Positions 9,753 to 19,245 are shown, counted from the first letter of the stretch. The stretch is DNA of 64,000 nt from Terriglobia bacterium (GCA_020072585.1 JAIQGL010000016.1:62001-126000), one strand, 5' to 3'. The notes: generated from the sequence alone by a model not told the origin. Program-made: numbers and translations.

Positions 9753-10484
9753 TCACGCTGAAGTGGTCACTTCGACTGCCGGTGGTTGTATTCCCTTGAT
9801 CAGCAGCCAAAGGCCTATTGCGGCTTCAAAGATAGCAATCGGAATTCCCGATCGAGCCCTCCGCAGAGGGGCATCGGCCAAAGCGGAAAACACGATGGTG
9901 GCAAAAGGAATGACGGTTGGCACCAGCGAGGAAAGGATCCCCCAGCCGGCAAGCACTCGCGGAACATAACGCGACTTGAACCACAGGTAGCAGAACAGGG
10001 TCGATCCCAAGCCGAAAAACAGGGCTGCGACGCGATTTCCGGCTGTGCCCATGGTGATAGACAATCGCGCCAGCTCTTGCAGATGCTCCGTGTTCAATGC
10101 CGGCAAGGAACCGGTGGCGCCGCTCAGAAGCAGCAAAGCAGCAAAATCGCACGCAATTGTGGTGGCAACCATGGAGCACTCCACCAGCCACCAGAACACT
10201 GCAAGCAAGGCCAGATTCCTGTTGATGGGCTTGAGCACGACGTAAAGAGCCACTACCAATATGACGTCACAGACCAGGGTAAGCAGATCACTGGCAACGC
10301 CGAGCCGAAAGAGCTGCGCGGAGGCCGCGATATTTTTTGCGGTCTGCATGGCATCGCCGTGTATGACCAGTTGACCGCGCACGTAGTGCTCCACAATGTT
10401 CGCGGTAATGATCGTGATCGGGTACATCAAACCCGCGATTCTTGCAGCTTTGCGCTGTGACTCGTCGATGATGTAGATCGCCAT
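9753..10484 (-). CDS. DUF4386 family membrane protein
   Basis: 243 residues with about six hydrophobic segments. The pattern (N-terminal RKAARIAGLMYPI, then LFRLGVASDLLTLVCDVILVVALY, then SRYVPRVLAGWGIL) matches the DUF4386 family of integral membrane proteins of unknown function. It is probably a single-gene unit. Confidence 0.85.
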   Translation of the reverse strand: MAIYIIDESQRKAARIAGLMYPITIITANIVEHYVRGQLVIHGDAMQTAKNIAASAQLFRLGVASDLLTLVCDVILVVALYVVLKPINRNLALLAVFWWLVECSMVATTIACDFAALLLLSGATGSLPALNTEHLQELARLSITMGTAGNRVAALFFGLGSTLFCYLWFKSRYVPRVLAGWGILSSLVPTVIPFATIVFSALADAPLRRARSGIPIAIFEAAIGLWLLIKGIQPPAVEVTTSA

Positions 10485-10639
10485 TTGTTTTTCCTGAGTT
10501 AGAGACTTCTTCCGCTCCCCGTCCCGGGCTTGATCTTAAAGAGCAGTACGCGCGAAGCTAGAGGCGAAGCTGACATTCTGCCCCCATGGAGTCATACGAC
10601 GGCCCTAGCGGGCGAGTTCCCATGTTTTGCAATAACCCC

Positions 10640-10659
10640 CCCCGCCTTTTTGGGCGGGG
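10640..10659 (-). terminator. Stem-loop downstream of the 101-residue gene
   Basis: CCCCGCC / GGCGGGG, a 7-bp perfect stem with a 6-nt loop of mostly T, about 20 bp past the stop of the gene at 10677. The minus-strand 3' flank is GGGGTTATTG and not a proper U tract, so it may be only a stabilising hairpin. Confidence 0.4.
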
Positions 10660-10676
10660 TCTGGGGTTGTGCTGAA

Positions 10677-10982
10677 TCAGTGTTTTCGCCGCTGTTTGGG
10701 GAGTGGCTCTTTCAGTCGTTTTTCAATGGCAGCGCGGACTTTGCCGAAGGTTCCCCAATCGTCCAGCTCAGCCGTATGGAGCGGAGAGAGCAGGACAGTG
10801 TTGATTTCGACCTGAACTTCTTGCGTGAGTCCCCGCAGTTCTGCAAGGTCTTTGCGGTTGAAGATGCTGGTTTCCGATAGTTCGTCCAGCCGTTGAATCA
10901 CGAAGTGGAACGAGCGATTGAGCTGAAACATCCGGCGGTAAAGGTCCATCCGCTCTGCGCTGGTAAAATTGGGATCAGCCAA
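10677..10982 (-). CDS. Small hypothetical protein, paralogue of the gene at 20513
   Basis: 101 residues, starting at TTG 10982 with AGGAGG five bases upstream. It is an all-helical protein with no membrane segment. The first 70 residues align with the 70-residue protein at 20513-20725: MAD(P/L)xFxSxExxxxYRxxxxLNxSxxFxxxRLxEx, then a RxDLxxLxxLTQEVQ-like stretch. The C terminus has an additional basic tail (EKRLKEPLPKQRRKH). Both genes are preceded by a homologous hairpin leader and both begin MAD with the same codons (GCTGAT). The function is unknown. It could be a small regulatory or structural protein controlled through its leader. Confidence 0.72.
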   Translation of the reverse strand: MADPNFTSAERMDLYRRMFQLNRSFHFVIQRLDELSETSIFNRKDLAELRGLTQEVQVEINTVLLSPLHTAELDDWGTFGKVRAAIEKRLKEPLPKQRRKH

Positions 10983-10985
10983 GTT

Positions 10986-11047
10986 TGCCTCCTATCAAGG
11001 TAGATTTGGTTAGGGACGCGTTCGTGCGTATACACGGCGCGTCCCGC
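10986..11047 (-). promoter_or_regulatory. Structured leader upstream of the 101-residue gene (copy A)
   Basis: Minus-strand RNA would fold GGGACGCG / CGCGTCCC (11045-11038 with 11020-11013), extended inside by CGTG / CACG with a 6-nt loop. It is followed by TAACC, AAATC, CTT and then the AGGAGG ribosome site. The same order of elements precedes the paralogous gene at 20725. On the plus strand the hairpin is followed by GCTTTTTG and would look like a terminator, but no plus-strand gene ends here. Confidence 0.5.
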
Positions 11048-11107
11048 TTTTTGTATGTAATGGATTCGGTGGAGAGATGCAACGAAAAAAGAGCGAAGTC
11101 TGAAGAA

Positions 11108-11246
11108 ACGAATAATGTGAAGCGAGTGATGAATATTGTGAAGCGAACGCTTTAGATTGTGAAGAGAGTTAGGAAAAGTTTTGCCGCAGATTTACGCAGA
11201 TGAGCGCTGATGAAAGAAAGTTTTCACCGCGGAGACGCGGAGACGT
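11108..11246. repeat. Cluster of short extragenic repeats
   Basis: The stretch 11115-11168 repeats GTGAAGCGA-type words three times (AATGTGAAGCGAGT, ATTGTGAAGCGAAC, ATTGTGAAGAGAGT). It is followed by GCCGCAGATTTACGCAGATG (from 11182) and TTTTCACCGCGGAGACGCGG (from about 11220). The last word has relatives at 54411 and, inverted, near 54957 in this window, so it is a dispersed repeat. No ORF is supported here. Confidence 0.5.
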
Positions 11247-11290
11247 AATTAATGATTGTTCCTGACACGCTTCTCCGAAGATAATGGAGC

Positions 11291-12085
11291 ATGGCGACAG
11301 TAGTAATACCCGCTCCAACAAAGGTAACATGTCCTTATTTGTATAGGTATTCAGCGTTTATTGAGGAACGAAAGAATTGGCTGAAGGAAATTATCCTTGA
11401 ACATCGTCTATATGTTCCCAACCTGAGCCAGTTGAATGATCCTGCTGACGGACGACCAAAGCTGGCCCATAAATCTGGGGATGACTTGTTCTTCCTGCTT
11501 TATAACAGTCCTGCTGGCGTTTTGGCACGCAATCCGCATATGTCGGTCGAGAATCAGATCAAAGAAGGTCTGATCCTTGACTACAATCTCAGGCATCACG
11601 GAGAAGAAGTTGTGATGCGCGGCACAGCCGAGTCGTTATACAAGGAACTAGAAGACTGGCGTATTTATTGTCTCTGCAAACGCTGGGGCAACATGAGCAT
11701 GTGGGCAAAATATGCAGACGTTCACAAAGGTTATTGTTTAGAGTTTGTAAACGACGGACCGTTTTTCGGTTCGGCCAGAGAAGTGAGCTACGGAGACTCG
11801 ATTGAGATCGATATCACCGTGCGCGAGCATCTTGATGGTCGTTGGTTCTTCCGCAAAACACTGGACTGGAGCAATGAAGAAGAGGTCAGGGTATTGGTTC
11901 CGCGTCGTTCCCTTCCTATAACGGTGATTGATCCTGCATGGTTGACGAGACTCATACTTGGATGGAAGATGCCTGATCCTGATCGCAAAATGATTCGTGA
12001 ATGGGCCAAACAGCGGTCACCAGAACTGAGAGTCGTGACTGCTTTCTATGATGAATTCAAACAGGCGCTCAAGCTTACAGATTGA
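11291..12085 (+). CDS. DUF2971 domain protein
   Basis: 264 residues. The conserved DUF2971 blocks are visible: an early LYRY-like YLYRYSAF, LSQLNDPADGR (loss-of-food-like LNDPFDG motif), CLCKRWGNMSMWAKYADVHKGYCLEF, the VSYGD segment, and a later HLDGRWFFRKTLDWSNEEEVRVL. The family has no established biochemical role and is common in accessory regions. Codon usage looks less GC-rich than in the housekeeping genes nearby. It stands alone, flanked by repeat-rich DNA on both sides, which fits acquired DNA. Confidence 0.82.
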   Translation: MATVVIPAPTKVTCPYLYRYSAFIEERKNWLKEIILEHRLYVPNLSQLNDPADGRPKLAHKSGDDLFFLLYNSPAGVLARNPHMSVENQIKEGLILDYNLRHHGEEVVMRGTAESLYKELEDWRIYCLCKRWGNMSMWAKYADVHKGYCLEFVNDGPFFGSAREVSYGDSIEIDITVREHLDGRWFFRKTLDWSNEEEVRVLVPRRSLPITVIDPAWLTRLILGWKMPDPDRKMIREWAKQRSPELRVVTAFYDEFKQALKLTD

Positions 12086-12957
12086 ACTATATGGCAATCC
12101 ATTTTTCAAAAATAGATCACGCAGATTTTCATCTTGCGCCGTAGTGCTACTCTGGTAGCCATATGCTCGGATACAAGAATGCGCTGGTAACTGAGGCGCG
12201 ACTGTGCGGTTAGAACTCCCTGGAGCAGCATGGCACGGGATGAATTCTCGGGATCCTTCGACTTCTCCTCAGTCGCGTTGCTCCCTCGGAGTCGCTCAGG
12301 ATGACAATAGGGTAGGAGGGCTCATATTCTTTCTATACTCAAAGCCAGGCAGGAGCTGTGCGAAAACGAACAGCGCCGCAGCATGGCGTTGTCAAGATGT
12401 ACTACTTCGCGATGGATTCTTAATAGAGAATGCGCTAGGTTATGGCTGCGCCAAGGTGCGTTGGGTCTTTGAAAATTTAGCAATCAGCAAATAGCCAGAG
12501 AGAGGCAAACCGCCACAGGCGAGGGCGCCTGTGCTCCACGATCTTTTTTTGTACCCGCAAATCCGCTCAAACACCGAGGGCGGCTGTGTTCCACGATCCT
12601 TCTTGAACCCTGCGCCAATCAGTACCTGCATATGCCAACCCTACGCCAATCTGGGATGACCTGGAATGCACCCTTCCAAACCCACGCCAATCTGGGATGG
12701 GTATTAGAGGGGGAGGGGTGCGGATTGCCAAAATCGCGGAATTGGGACAGTTTGCTTTTTTGGATAACTCAAGGTCCTTCACCCCTACTCGCGCGCTGAT
12801 ACCACCCCATCGCGCAAAAAACGCGCGCCGGGGGCCCCGGATGAAAGCGCGCGCTCGTTGACGGGGATTCGGGATGACGACTTTTTGTTCCAAATGCACC
12901 ATTACCCGAATTGCCAAAATTGACTATTGGGAGCTCTACTTCACGATTATTGCAGGG
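12086..12957. other. Non-coding, repeat-containing stretch
   Basis: No ORF here has a convincing protein. It holds near-duplicate words: GAGGGCGCCTGTGCTCCACG at 12521 and GAGGGCGGCTGTGTTCCACG at 12576, and ACGCCAATCTGGGATG at 12643 and again at 12684 with a looser third copy near 12612. A CGGAGTCGCTCAGGATGAC word (12287-12305) of the kind often dispersed in acidobacterial genomes is also present. ATTGCCAAAAT occurs at 12723-12735 and 12909-12921. No promoter or RNA gene was recognised. Confidence 0.5.
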
Positions 12958-13707
12958 CTACCACTTGACGATCGCGGCAAAGGACTTGGCATCCAGGCTG
13001 GCGCCGCCGACAAGAGCGCCATCAATCTCCTGTTGTGACATTAGAAGGGTGGCGTTATCCGGCTTGACGCTGCCGCCATAGAGAATACGTAGCTGTGTGG
13101 CAACGCCCTCGCCGAAGGCTTCAGCGGCCACGGCGCGAATTGTGCGATGGGCTTCCGCGGCCAGCTCTGGTGTGGCCGTCTTGCCGGTGCCGATGGCCCA
13201 GACCGGTTCATAGGCGACTACCATGGGAATGGCCTCACCACCGGAAATCTCACGGAAGGCGATGCTGCATTGGCGGCGCAAAACATCTTCCGTGACTCCG
13301 GCTTCGCGCTCCGCAAGCACTTCACCCACGCAGACGATAGGCTTTAAGCCCGCAGCCAGCGCGGCACGGAGTTTGCGGTTGACCGTGTCATCGGTTTCAC
13401 CAAAATACTGGCGCCGCTCTGAATGCCCGATGATCACATGCGAGCAGCCTACGGCGCGCAGCATGGGCGCTGAGATTGCGCCGGTGTATGCGCCTTCCTT
13501 TTCCCAGAACATGTCCTGGCCGCCAACGCCGATAGGGCTGTCTTTTGTGGCTTCAATGACGGCCGGTATAGCGAGAAAAGGCGGGCAGAGAACAATCTCA
13601 TCGCGGGTGTGCTCCCAGAGATGTGGCAGCAGCGCGGATACAAACGATTGTGCCTGCTCCGGAGTCTTGTGCATCTTCCAGTTGGCGGCGATCAGTTTTT
13701 TTCTCAT
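12958..13707 (-). CDS. tpiA: Triosephosphate isomerase
   Basis: 249 residues, the normal family length. It interconverts dihydroxyacetone phosphate and glyceraldehyde 3-phosphate in the cytoplasm. All catalytic residues are at canonical places: AANWKMHK (Asn9, Lys11), IIGHSERR (His95), AYEPVWAIGTGKT (Glu167 and loop 6), and the phosphate loop LYGGSVKPDN. It is the last gene of gap-pgk-macro-tpiA; its ATG overlaps the macrodomain stop by 4 bp (ATGA), showing translational coupling. Confidence 0.98.
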   Translation of the reverse strand: MRKKLIAANWKMHKTPEQAQSFVSALLPHLWEHTRDEIVLCPPFLAIPAVIEATKDSPIGVGGQDMFWEKEGAYTGAISAPMLRAVGCSHVIIGHSERRQYFGETDDTVNRKLRAALAAGLKPIVCVGEVLAEREAGVTEDVLRRQCSIAFREISGGEAIPMVVAYEPVWAIGTGKTATPELAAEAHRTIRAVAAEAFGEGVATQLRILYGGSVKPDNATLLMSQQEIDGALVGGASLDAKSFAAIVKW

Positions 13708-14306
13708 GCGATATTTCCGTCGGGCTTGATCTGGTAGTGAGGGAAGTCACGGCTCAGCTCTTCCGCGGCGGCAGCGTAGGCCTTGTAGGTGCGCTCGTCG
13801 AAAAGCACAAAGCGGACCAGTTTGACTGACTTGGGTTCATGCAGAAGATCGGCAATCGCGCGGAGTGCAATCTGCGCGGCTGACGCCACAGGATATCCGA
13901 ACGCGCCGGTGGAGACAGAAGGGAAGCTCACGCTGGTGCAGTTCTTGAGATTTGCCTGTTCCATGGAATGGCAGTAGCAACTTTCCAGGATCTGGGGCTC
14001 GTTGACTTTGCCTCCCTGCCAGACCGGGCCGACGGTGTGAATCACATAGCGGGCTTTGAGTTTTGCGCCGGAGGTGGTTACGGCTTGGCCGGCCGGCAAA
14101 GCGCCACGCTGTTCACGGATCTTTTTGCATTCGGCCAGAAGGGCCGGACCGGCAGCTTTATGGATGGCGCCGTCCACGCCGCCTCCGCCGAGCAGGCCAG
14201 AGTTGGCGGCGTTCACGATAGCGTCAGTGGTTTCATGGGTGATGTCGCCCATCAGCAACTCAAGGGTTGCGCGGGAGCCGATTCGGTATCGCAGGATTGA
14301 GGGCAT
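13704..14306 (-). CDS. Macrodomain protein (ADP-ribose hydrolase-like)
   Basis: 200 residues from ATG 14306, which lies 1 bp after the pgk stop; the frame is open further up inside pgk but only this start gives macrodomain sequence. The fold hallmarks are [32 protein letters not shown] (adenine/ribose and diphosphate loop 1) and [21 protein letters not shown] (loop 2). It is of the YmdB/MacroD class, which hydrolyses O-acetyl-ADP-ribose or mono-ADP-ribose esters. The family is cytoplasmic. It sits between pgk and tpiA with coupled junctions on both sides, so it is expressed with glycolysis. Confidence 0.93.
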   Translation of the reverse strand: MPSILRYRIGSRATLELLMGDITHETTDAIVNAANSGLLGGGGVDGAIHKAAGPALLAECKKIREQRGALPAGQAVTTSGAKLKARYVIHTVGPVWQGGKVNEPQILESCYCHSMEQANLKNCTSVSFPSVSTGAFGYPVASAAQIALRAIADLLHEPKSVKLVRFVLFDERTYKAYAAAAEELSRDFPHYQIKPDGNIA

Positions 14307-14307
14307 T

Positions 14308-15519
14308 CTATTTGTCGGTGAGTGCTTCCACGCCCGGCAGCTTTTTGCCTTCCAGAAACTCAAGCGAGGCGCCGCCGCCGGTGGAAATATGCGTGATCTT
14401 GTCTGCCAGTCCGGATTGATGAACAGCCGCAACGGAATCACCGCCGCCGACGATGGAAGTAGCGCCGCTGTTGGCGGCAATGGCCTCAGCAATCTTCATG
14501 GTGCCCCGGGCGAATGGCGCAACTTCAAATACACCCATGGGGCCGTTCCAGACAATTGTTTTTGCGCCGACAATCTCCCTGCTGAAAGCTTCAATCGCTT
14601 CCGGCCCGATGTCCAGCCCCATGAGGTAGTCTGGAATGCCTTGCTCAGTTTTGATGATCTGGGTCTTGGCGGAAGCGTCAATTTTTTCCGCCACCACGTT
14701 GTCAGATGGCAGCAGCAGGCGGACGTTTTTGCTTTGTGCATCCTGCAAGAGAGACTTGGCCAGCTCGAGCTTGTCCTCTTCCACCAAAGATTTTCCTACG
14801 CGCGCGCCCTGGGCTTTAAGAAAGGTATAAGCCATGGCGCCGCCAATCAGCAGTGCGTTGACCTTGGTGAGGAGATTGCGAATGACATCAATTTTGTCTG
14901 AAACCTTGGCCCCGCCGATGATGGCAACAAAAGGCTTCTCAGGATTGGTGGTGGCCTTGCCCAGGTATTCCAGTTCTTTCTGCATCAACAGGCCGGCAGC
15001 GGACTTGCCAATGAATTTGGTAATGCCCGCGGTAGAAGCGTGGGCCCGGTGCGCCGAACCAAAAGCATCATTCACATATAGGTCAGCCAGGGCGGCAAGC
15101 TTGCGTGAAAAGTCCTCGTCATTGGCTTCCTCTTCCGCATGGAAGCGCAGATTTTCCAGAAGCAAGGTCTGGCCTTTTTCCAGCTTGTGGGCCATTTCTT
15201 CCGCGCCCAGACCAATACAATCCGGAGCAAAGCCAACGTTGCAGCTGCGTCCTAGCTTTTCGTCCAACAGCATGCGCAAGCGCTCTGCCACAGGCTTAAG
15301 GCTCATCTTGGCGTTGAATTTTCCTTTCGGACGCCCCAGATGCGAAGCCAGGATCAGTCGCGCGCCCTTGCGCAAGGCATACACGATTGTGGGCAGAGTT
15401 TCACGGATGCGCGTGTCATCAGAAACGCGGCCATCTTCCGTTAGAGGGACATTGAAGTCCACGCGCATGAAAACACGATGTCCTTCAAGATGCAGGTCCT
15501 GGATGGAAAGCTTTGCCAT
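14308..15519 (-). CDS. pgk: Phosphoglycerate kinase
   Basis: 403 residues from ATG 15519; a GTG seven codons earlier (15540) is possible but less typical for the family. It transfers phosphate from 1,3-bisphosphoglycerate to ADP. Visible motifs are [11 protein letters not shown] near the N terminus, [23 protein letters not shown], the hinge [10 protein letters not shown], and the C-terminal nucleotide loop [12 protein letters not shown]. It follows gap by about 25 bp. Full family length, no defects. Confidence 0.97.
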   Translation of the reverse strand: MAKLSIQDLHLEGHRVFMRVDFNVPLTEDGRVSDDTRIRETLPTIVYALRKGARLILASHLGRPKGKFNAKMSLKPVAERLRMLLDEKLGRSCNVGFAPDCIGLGAEEMAHKLEKGQTLLLENLRFHAEEEANDEDFSRKLAALADLYVNDAFGSAHRAHASTAGITKFIGKSAAGLLMQKELEYLGKATTNPEKPFVAIIGGAKVSDKIDVIRNLLTKVNALLIGGAMAYTFLKAQGARVGKSLVEEDKLELAKSLLQDAQSKNVRLLLPSDNVVAEKIDASAKTQIIKTEQGIPDYLMGLDIGPEAIEAFSREIVGAKTIVWNGPMGVFEVAPFARGTMKIAEAIAANSGATSIVGGGDSVAAVHQSGLADKITHISTGGGASLEFLEGKKLPGVEALTDK

Positions 15520-15544
15520 GGTTTTCTCAAGAGTTGCCACTGCG

Positions 15545-16552
15545 CTAGAGTCCTTTTTTCGCCATAAAATGAATCAGATCACGAACGCGGCAGGAGTATC
15601 CCCACTCATTGTCATACCAGGCAATGACCTTTACACAATTGCCTGCTATGACGCGGGTGAGCGGAGCGTCCACAATGGAAGAGCGCTCGTCGCCGCGATA
15701 ATCTACAGAAACCAGTTCAGCCGTTTCATAGCCCAGAATGCCTTTCATCGGCCCATTGGCAGCGACCTTCAGGGCGTTATTCACCTCGTCCACCGTTGTG
15801 TTTTTCTCCACAAAAGCCACCAGATCCACTACCGAGACGTTGGGCGTGGGCACGCGCATGGAAAAACCATCGAGCTTGCCTTTCAAGTCCGGAATCACCA
15901 GGCTCAGGGCCTTTGCGGCGCCGGTGGAAGTGGGGATCATGGAGAGAGCAGCGGCACGGGCACGACGCAGGTCCTTATGGGGAAAATCGAGGATGACCTG
16001 ATCATTCGTATACGAATGGATCGTGGTCATGGAGCCGCTCTGGATCTTAAAAGTCTCATGCAGCACTTTGGCCACAGGCGCCAGGCAATTTGTGGTGCAG
16101 GAAGCATTGGACACAATGTTGTGTTTCGCCGGATCGTACTTACTGTCATTCACGCCCAGCACTATCGTGACATCTTCATTTTTTGCCGGCGCGGAAATAA
16201 TGACCTTCTTCACCGGCCCCCGCAGGTGCTTTTTTGCCTGATCGGCTTCAGTAAACTTGCCCGTGGATTCAATGACGATCTGGGCCCCTACAGATTCCCA
16301 GTTGATGGCCGCAGGGTCTTTCTCAGAAAAAACCTTGATCGATTTTCCAGCGATGGTGATGGAGTCGCCGGATGCCTTGATTTCGTGCTTCAGGTTGCCG
16401 AGGATGGAATCGTATTTAAGGAGATGAGCGAGCGTTGCCGTGCTCGTCAAGTCATTGACGGCGACAAATTCGATATTAGGATCGTCAATCGCGGTACGCA
16501 GGACGTTGCGACCGATCCGGCCAAAGCCGTTAATTCCCACTTTGATTGCCAT
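15545..16552 (-). CDS. gap: Glyceraldehyde-3-phosphate dehydrogenase, type I
   Basis: 335 residues from ATG 16552 (GGAG upstream in GAAGGAGCAG); the open frame further up to 16612 is not part of the protein. NAD site [13 protein letters not shown], catalytic Cys in [12 protein letters not shown], and the conserved [15 protein letters not shown] at the C terminus. It phosphorylates and oxidises glyceraldehyde 3-phosphate. It heads the operon gap-pgk-macro-tpiA and has over 1.2 kb of non-coding DNA upstream. Confidence 0.97.
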   Translation of the reverse strand: MAIKVGINGFGRIGRNVLRTAIDDPNIEFVAVNDLTSTATLAHLLKYDSILGNLKHEIKASGDSITIAGKSIKVFSEKDPAAINWESVGAQIVIESTGKFTEADQAKKHLRGPVKKVIISAPAKNEDVTIVLGVNDSKYDPAKHNIVSNASCTTNCLAPVAKVLHETFKIQSGSMTTIHSYTNDQVILDFPHKDLRRARAAALSMIPTSTGAAKALSLVIPDLKGKLDGFSMRVPTPNVSVVDLVAFVEKNTTVDEVNNALKVAANGPMKGILGYETAELVSVDYRGDERSSIVDAPLTRVIAGNCVKVIAWYDNEWGYSCRVRDLIHFMAKKGL

Positions 16553-17813
16553 GTTTTTTGACTGCTCCTTCAGAAACCCGATGATGTAGAAAGTTGGATG
16601 CAGAAACCCCAACGGTAGAAAGCCGATACTCAGTTGAAACTAATCAGGTTAGCAGAGACAGTGTGAGACCGCAAACGGGCCTTGACGGATCATTGGAGGT
16701 GATTTTAAGGAAAGAGAAGTTGCACACAATAATCCAACGCAGCCCCTGGCGAGTGAGGGCAGATGGTTGTTCCGCAGCGAAATATGGATGGACGATAAAG
16801 CCGCAAGGTCGCAAGCCCCCGCGGCTTTAAAGTAATGTTGCTCGGTTGGTTTCCAAAAGTTTTGCAGTTTTTGTTGCTGGCGTCACGCTTTGCTGACAAG
16901 TTTCTTGCGCAGCCCTTTTATTGTCTGGGCCGCCGTGAAAAAAACGGTCAGTCTGCCGCCGAATGTTTTTGACCCAAAACACAAGTGATGAAGCTCAGGC
17001 GGTCCGCTTCCATGGCTTCCGATCTCTTCTAACAAGTGCCTGGGCTTGGGCGACGTCCTCCTGATGCTTCTTCAGATTGAGATGCTCTTCAGATTGACTC
17101 TTCGTGCACGCCGTTCAATTTCTTGTTATGCCTGGCCCTGGGTCCCTGTTTTTCTTTTACAGCTTTGCATATTGTCCGAAAAGTGTTTGCGAGTCGTCCC
17201 GTGTGTTGCTTGTGTTCTTTTTGACTTCTAGCTCTAGCCGTATTGCTCTTTTGCGAGTACATCTCTGGATACCTTCAAGACTGGGCCAGGGCAGGAACAT
17301 TCGAGCCGTCAAGTCCGATCTTTTGAAGCCAGCGCCAAAGCGTCTGCGCACGTTCTTTGATTGCGAAACCAATTTCGGCCATCTGCAGGGACTTTTACCT
17401 GCCTGGAGCACTTTGAATGACTTGGCTGGTTGCGGGCAGCAATTATAGCAACGTGCACTACTCTTGCAACATAAGAATGTGGAAAATTTTATGTTGAGTT
17501 AACTTTTTGGATTCCTCTCCTCAATGTTCGCAGCTCTAATCGCCGGAGTTAGTTGTCCGGGCAATTACAGCCCATGTGGGCCCCGCATCTTCCACGCGAG
17601 GTTCATCCCCCATAAGTTTCCGATTCGATGCCACGGGGCCGATGGCAGGTTTGGAACACGCCCCCGAATGGCCGGAAAAGCTGGTGGTGGTACAGTTTGA
17701 ATTTATTCCCAAAACACGGTTTGGCTAATGGATTGCTAGTAACTTTAGTAAGGTATTGCATTTTAGGGAAATGCCGATAAACTTCTGGCGACCCGTAATT
17801 ATTGGAATTTGCC
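16553..17813. other. Long non-coding stretch upstream of gap
   Basis: About 1.26 kb with no believable protein on either strand; the longest open frames (for example 17104-17448) have no family resemblance. A hairpin AAAGCCGC / GCGGCTTT (16797-16804 with 16821-16828) is the clearest structure. The doubled word CTTCAGATTGA occurs at about 17070 and 17087. The promoter of the gap operon must lie in the first part, but no consensus boxes could be picked with confidence. A structured non-coding RNA cannot be excluded by eye. Confidence 0.5.
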
Positions 17814-18377
17814 CTAGCCGAGAGCGTTTAGAACACTTGTTCCGGCAGGCGGGGAAAACTCCCCGATTTCATCGGCCATCCCATAATTAACCGCATCCGT
17901 ACCAGTGAGGTAAACGTCATGAAAGCGAAATTGAGTCCACAATTCTTCGGGCAGCTTGAGATGTCTGCGCAAGATTTCTTCCACTCTGAGGTCATCAATG
18001 GCGAGGTTATCGGCGACAGCTTTCAATTTATCAACGCCAGCCGCGTTGGGGTTGTAGGTGGCCTTGTGGATCATGAAAACAGCGTTGGCGGTAGTCTTGC
18101 GGCCATGGGCACCAAGATAGGCGAGCGTAGCAGCAGAGGCAACCTGGCCAGCATTGTAGAGCACGATTTCAATGGACAGCTTCTTTAGGGCGTTGTACAG
18201 AAAAACTCCATCGCCAACGAATCCACCCCAAGATTGAAACAGGACGTGAATACGCTTAGTTCCATTGCTGGCCACTGCAGTTAGTCCGCCAACAAGTTTG
18301 GATACGTTAGCGGCATTTATATCGCCGCAATATGTTGCCCAGATTTCCTCTATGGGCTTCTTAGTCTCGTCTGGCAT
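17814..18377 (-). CDS. ClpP-like serine protease
   Basis: 187 residues of ClpP/crotonase-fold serine protease. The triad is readable: Ser81 in GQVASAATLAYL, His104 in VFMIHKAT, and Asp in FHDVYLTGTDAVNYGMADEIG, equivalent to the DxxF/YM...A..YGL.D of ClpP. Unlike housekeeping ClpP it has QSWGG where ClpP has xSPGG, and the Ser is followed by AA rather than MG. No clpX or other unfoldase is near. Related proteins occur in prophages and mobile DNA. It lies 30 bp after a DDE transposase gene in the same direction and is likely co-transcribed. Confidence 0.82.
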   Translation of the reverse strand: MPDETKKPIEEIWATYCGDINAANVSKLVGGLTAVASNGTKRIHVLFQSWGGFVGDGVFLYNALKKLSIEIVLYNAGQVASAATLAYLGAHGRKTTANAVFMIHKATYNPNAAGVDKLKAVADNLAIDDLRVEEILRRHLKLPEELWTQFRFHDVYLTGTDAVNYGMADEIGEFSPPAGTSVLNALG

Positions 18378-18407
18378 AGAGAAATATTACACTCCTTTAC
18401 ACAGGAA

Positions 18408-19232
18408 CTATTGAATCAATCGCACTATTTCATCAAGTGTCCAAACATGGTCAGTTAATCCAGCTTCCATGGCCGGGGTAACTCTTAGAGTTTTGTGAAT
18501 CCGGCAAAAGTTGTAGTGCATAAAGTGCAGGGCCACGGCATGACCATGATTCTCTACTTTCTTGCTGAATCCGTTTGTAAGACGAGTAAAACGGCGCATT
18601 CCCATTCGCATGGTTAAATTTTGTCTTTCCACGAAACTGGTAGAAATGTGCTGAGGATCAGGCGTTCCGGCAATAGCAGCAGTGCGGCACCCAATGCACG
18701 TTGCTGGGCTGTATCGGCTCTCCGAGAGGCTTTCGGGCATACCATATATCTTGACAAGCATTGCATAGTCGATATCGCTTCCAAAGGCTTCTTCCACTGC
18801 ATCAACGTAAACTCGATGACCGTCCGTAGTGAGCTGAAAGCGGTTTGAAATTCTGCTGGCAAGGTCTTTCATAAAGAATTGAGCAGTGTTTATGCCGCGA
18901 TCCCCAAGAGCGTAAGAGATTATTAGTTTTGTGTCAGCATCAATTGCAGTCCATGTCCAGCAATCGCCAGCACCTTTGGCCATCTGTTCTTCGGTGACAT
19001 TCTTTTGCTTGGCATAGACGAAAGCCCAAATTTCATCGCACTGGACGCGACGCACTTTCAGGTTACGAATCGCGGCATTATGGTATTCAGCGCAAGCACA
19101 GCCAATTTGTTCCAAGAGTCTCAAGATTGTGACCTTGGAAACGCCAGTCATTCTAACAATGGCATTTATGGAAACTCCCTCAACAAGGGCCGCGATTACT
19201 TGGGTGCGCTTAGAAGTGGAAAGCCGATTCAT
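18408..19232 (-). mobile_element. IS1-type DDE transposase gene, no terminal repeats seen
   Basis: 274 residues. An N-terminal helix-turn-helix (ALVEGVSINAIVRMTGVSKVTILRLLEQ) is followed by a CxC-type strand and a DDE core: VQCDEIWAFVYAK (first Asp), WTWTAIDADTKLIISYALG (second Asp region), and SFVERQNLTMRMGMRR (Glu). The C-terminal LHFMHYNFCRIHKTLRVTPAMEAG is typical of IS1-like transposases that often stand alone. No terminal inverted repeats or target duplications were found around it, so it may be immobile or domesticated. It shares a divergent palindromic promoter with the P63C gene. Confidence 0.85.
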
Positions 19233-19245
19233 GATGTAAGTAACT

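Noticed and set aside
12567-12917. 116-codon frame on the minus strand
   Set aside because: It covers repeated non-coding words and has no family character.
13704-14492. Extended start of the macrodomain gene at 14492
   Set aside because: The extra residues lie inside pgk in another frame and do not resemble protein; the ATG at 14306 is right after the pgk stop.
16790-16830. Possible cyclic-di-GMP (GEMM-like) riboswitch because of GGACGATAAAGCC
   Set aside because: The rest of the GEMM fold and the tetraloop-receptor pairing cannot be found, and no plus-strand gene follows.
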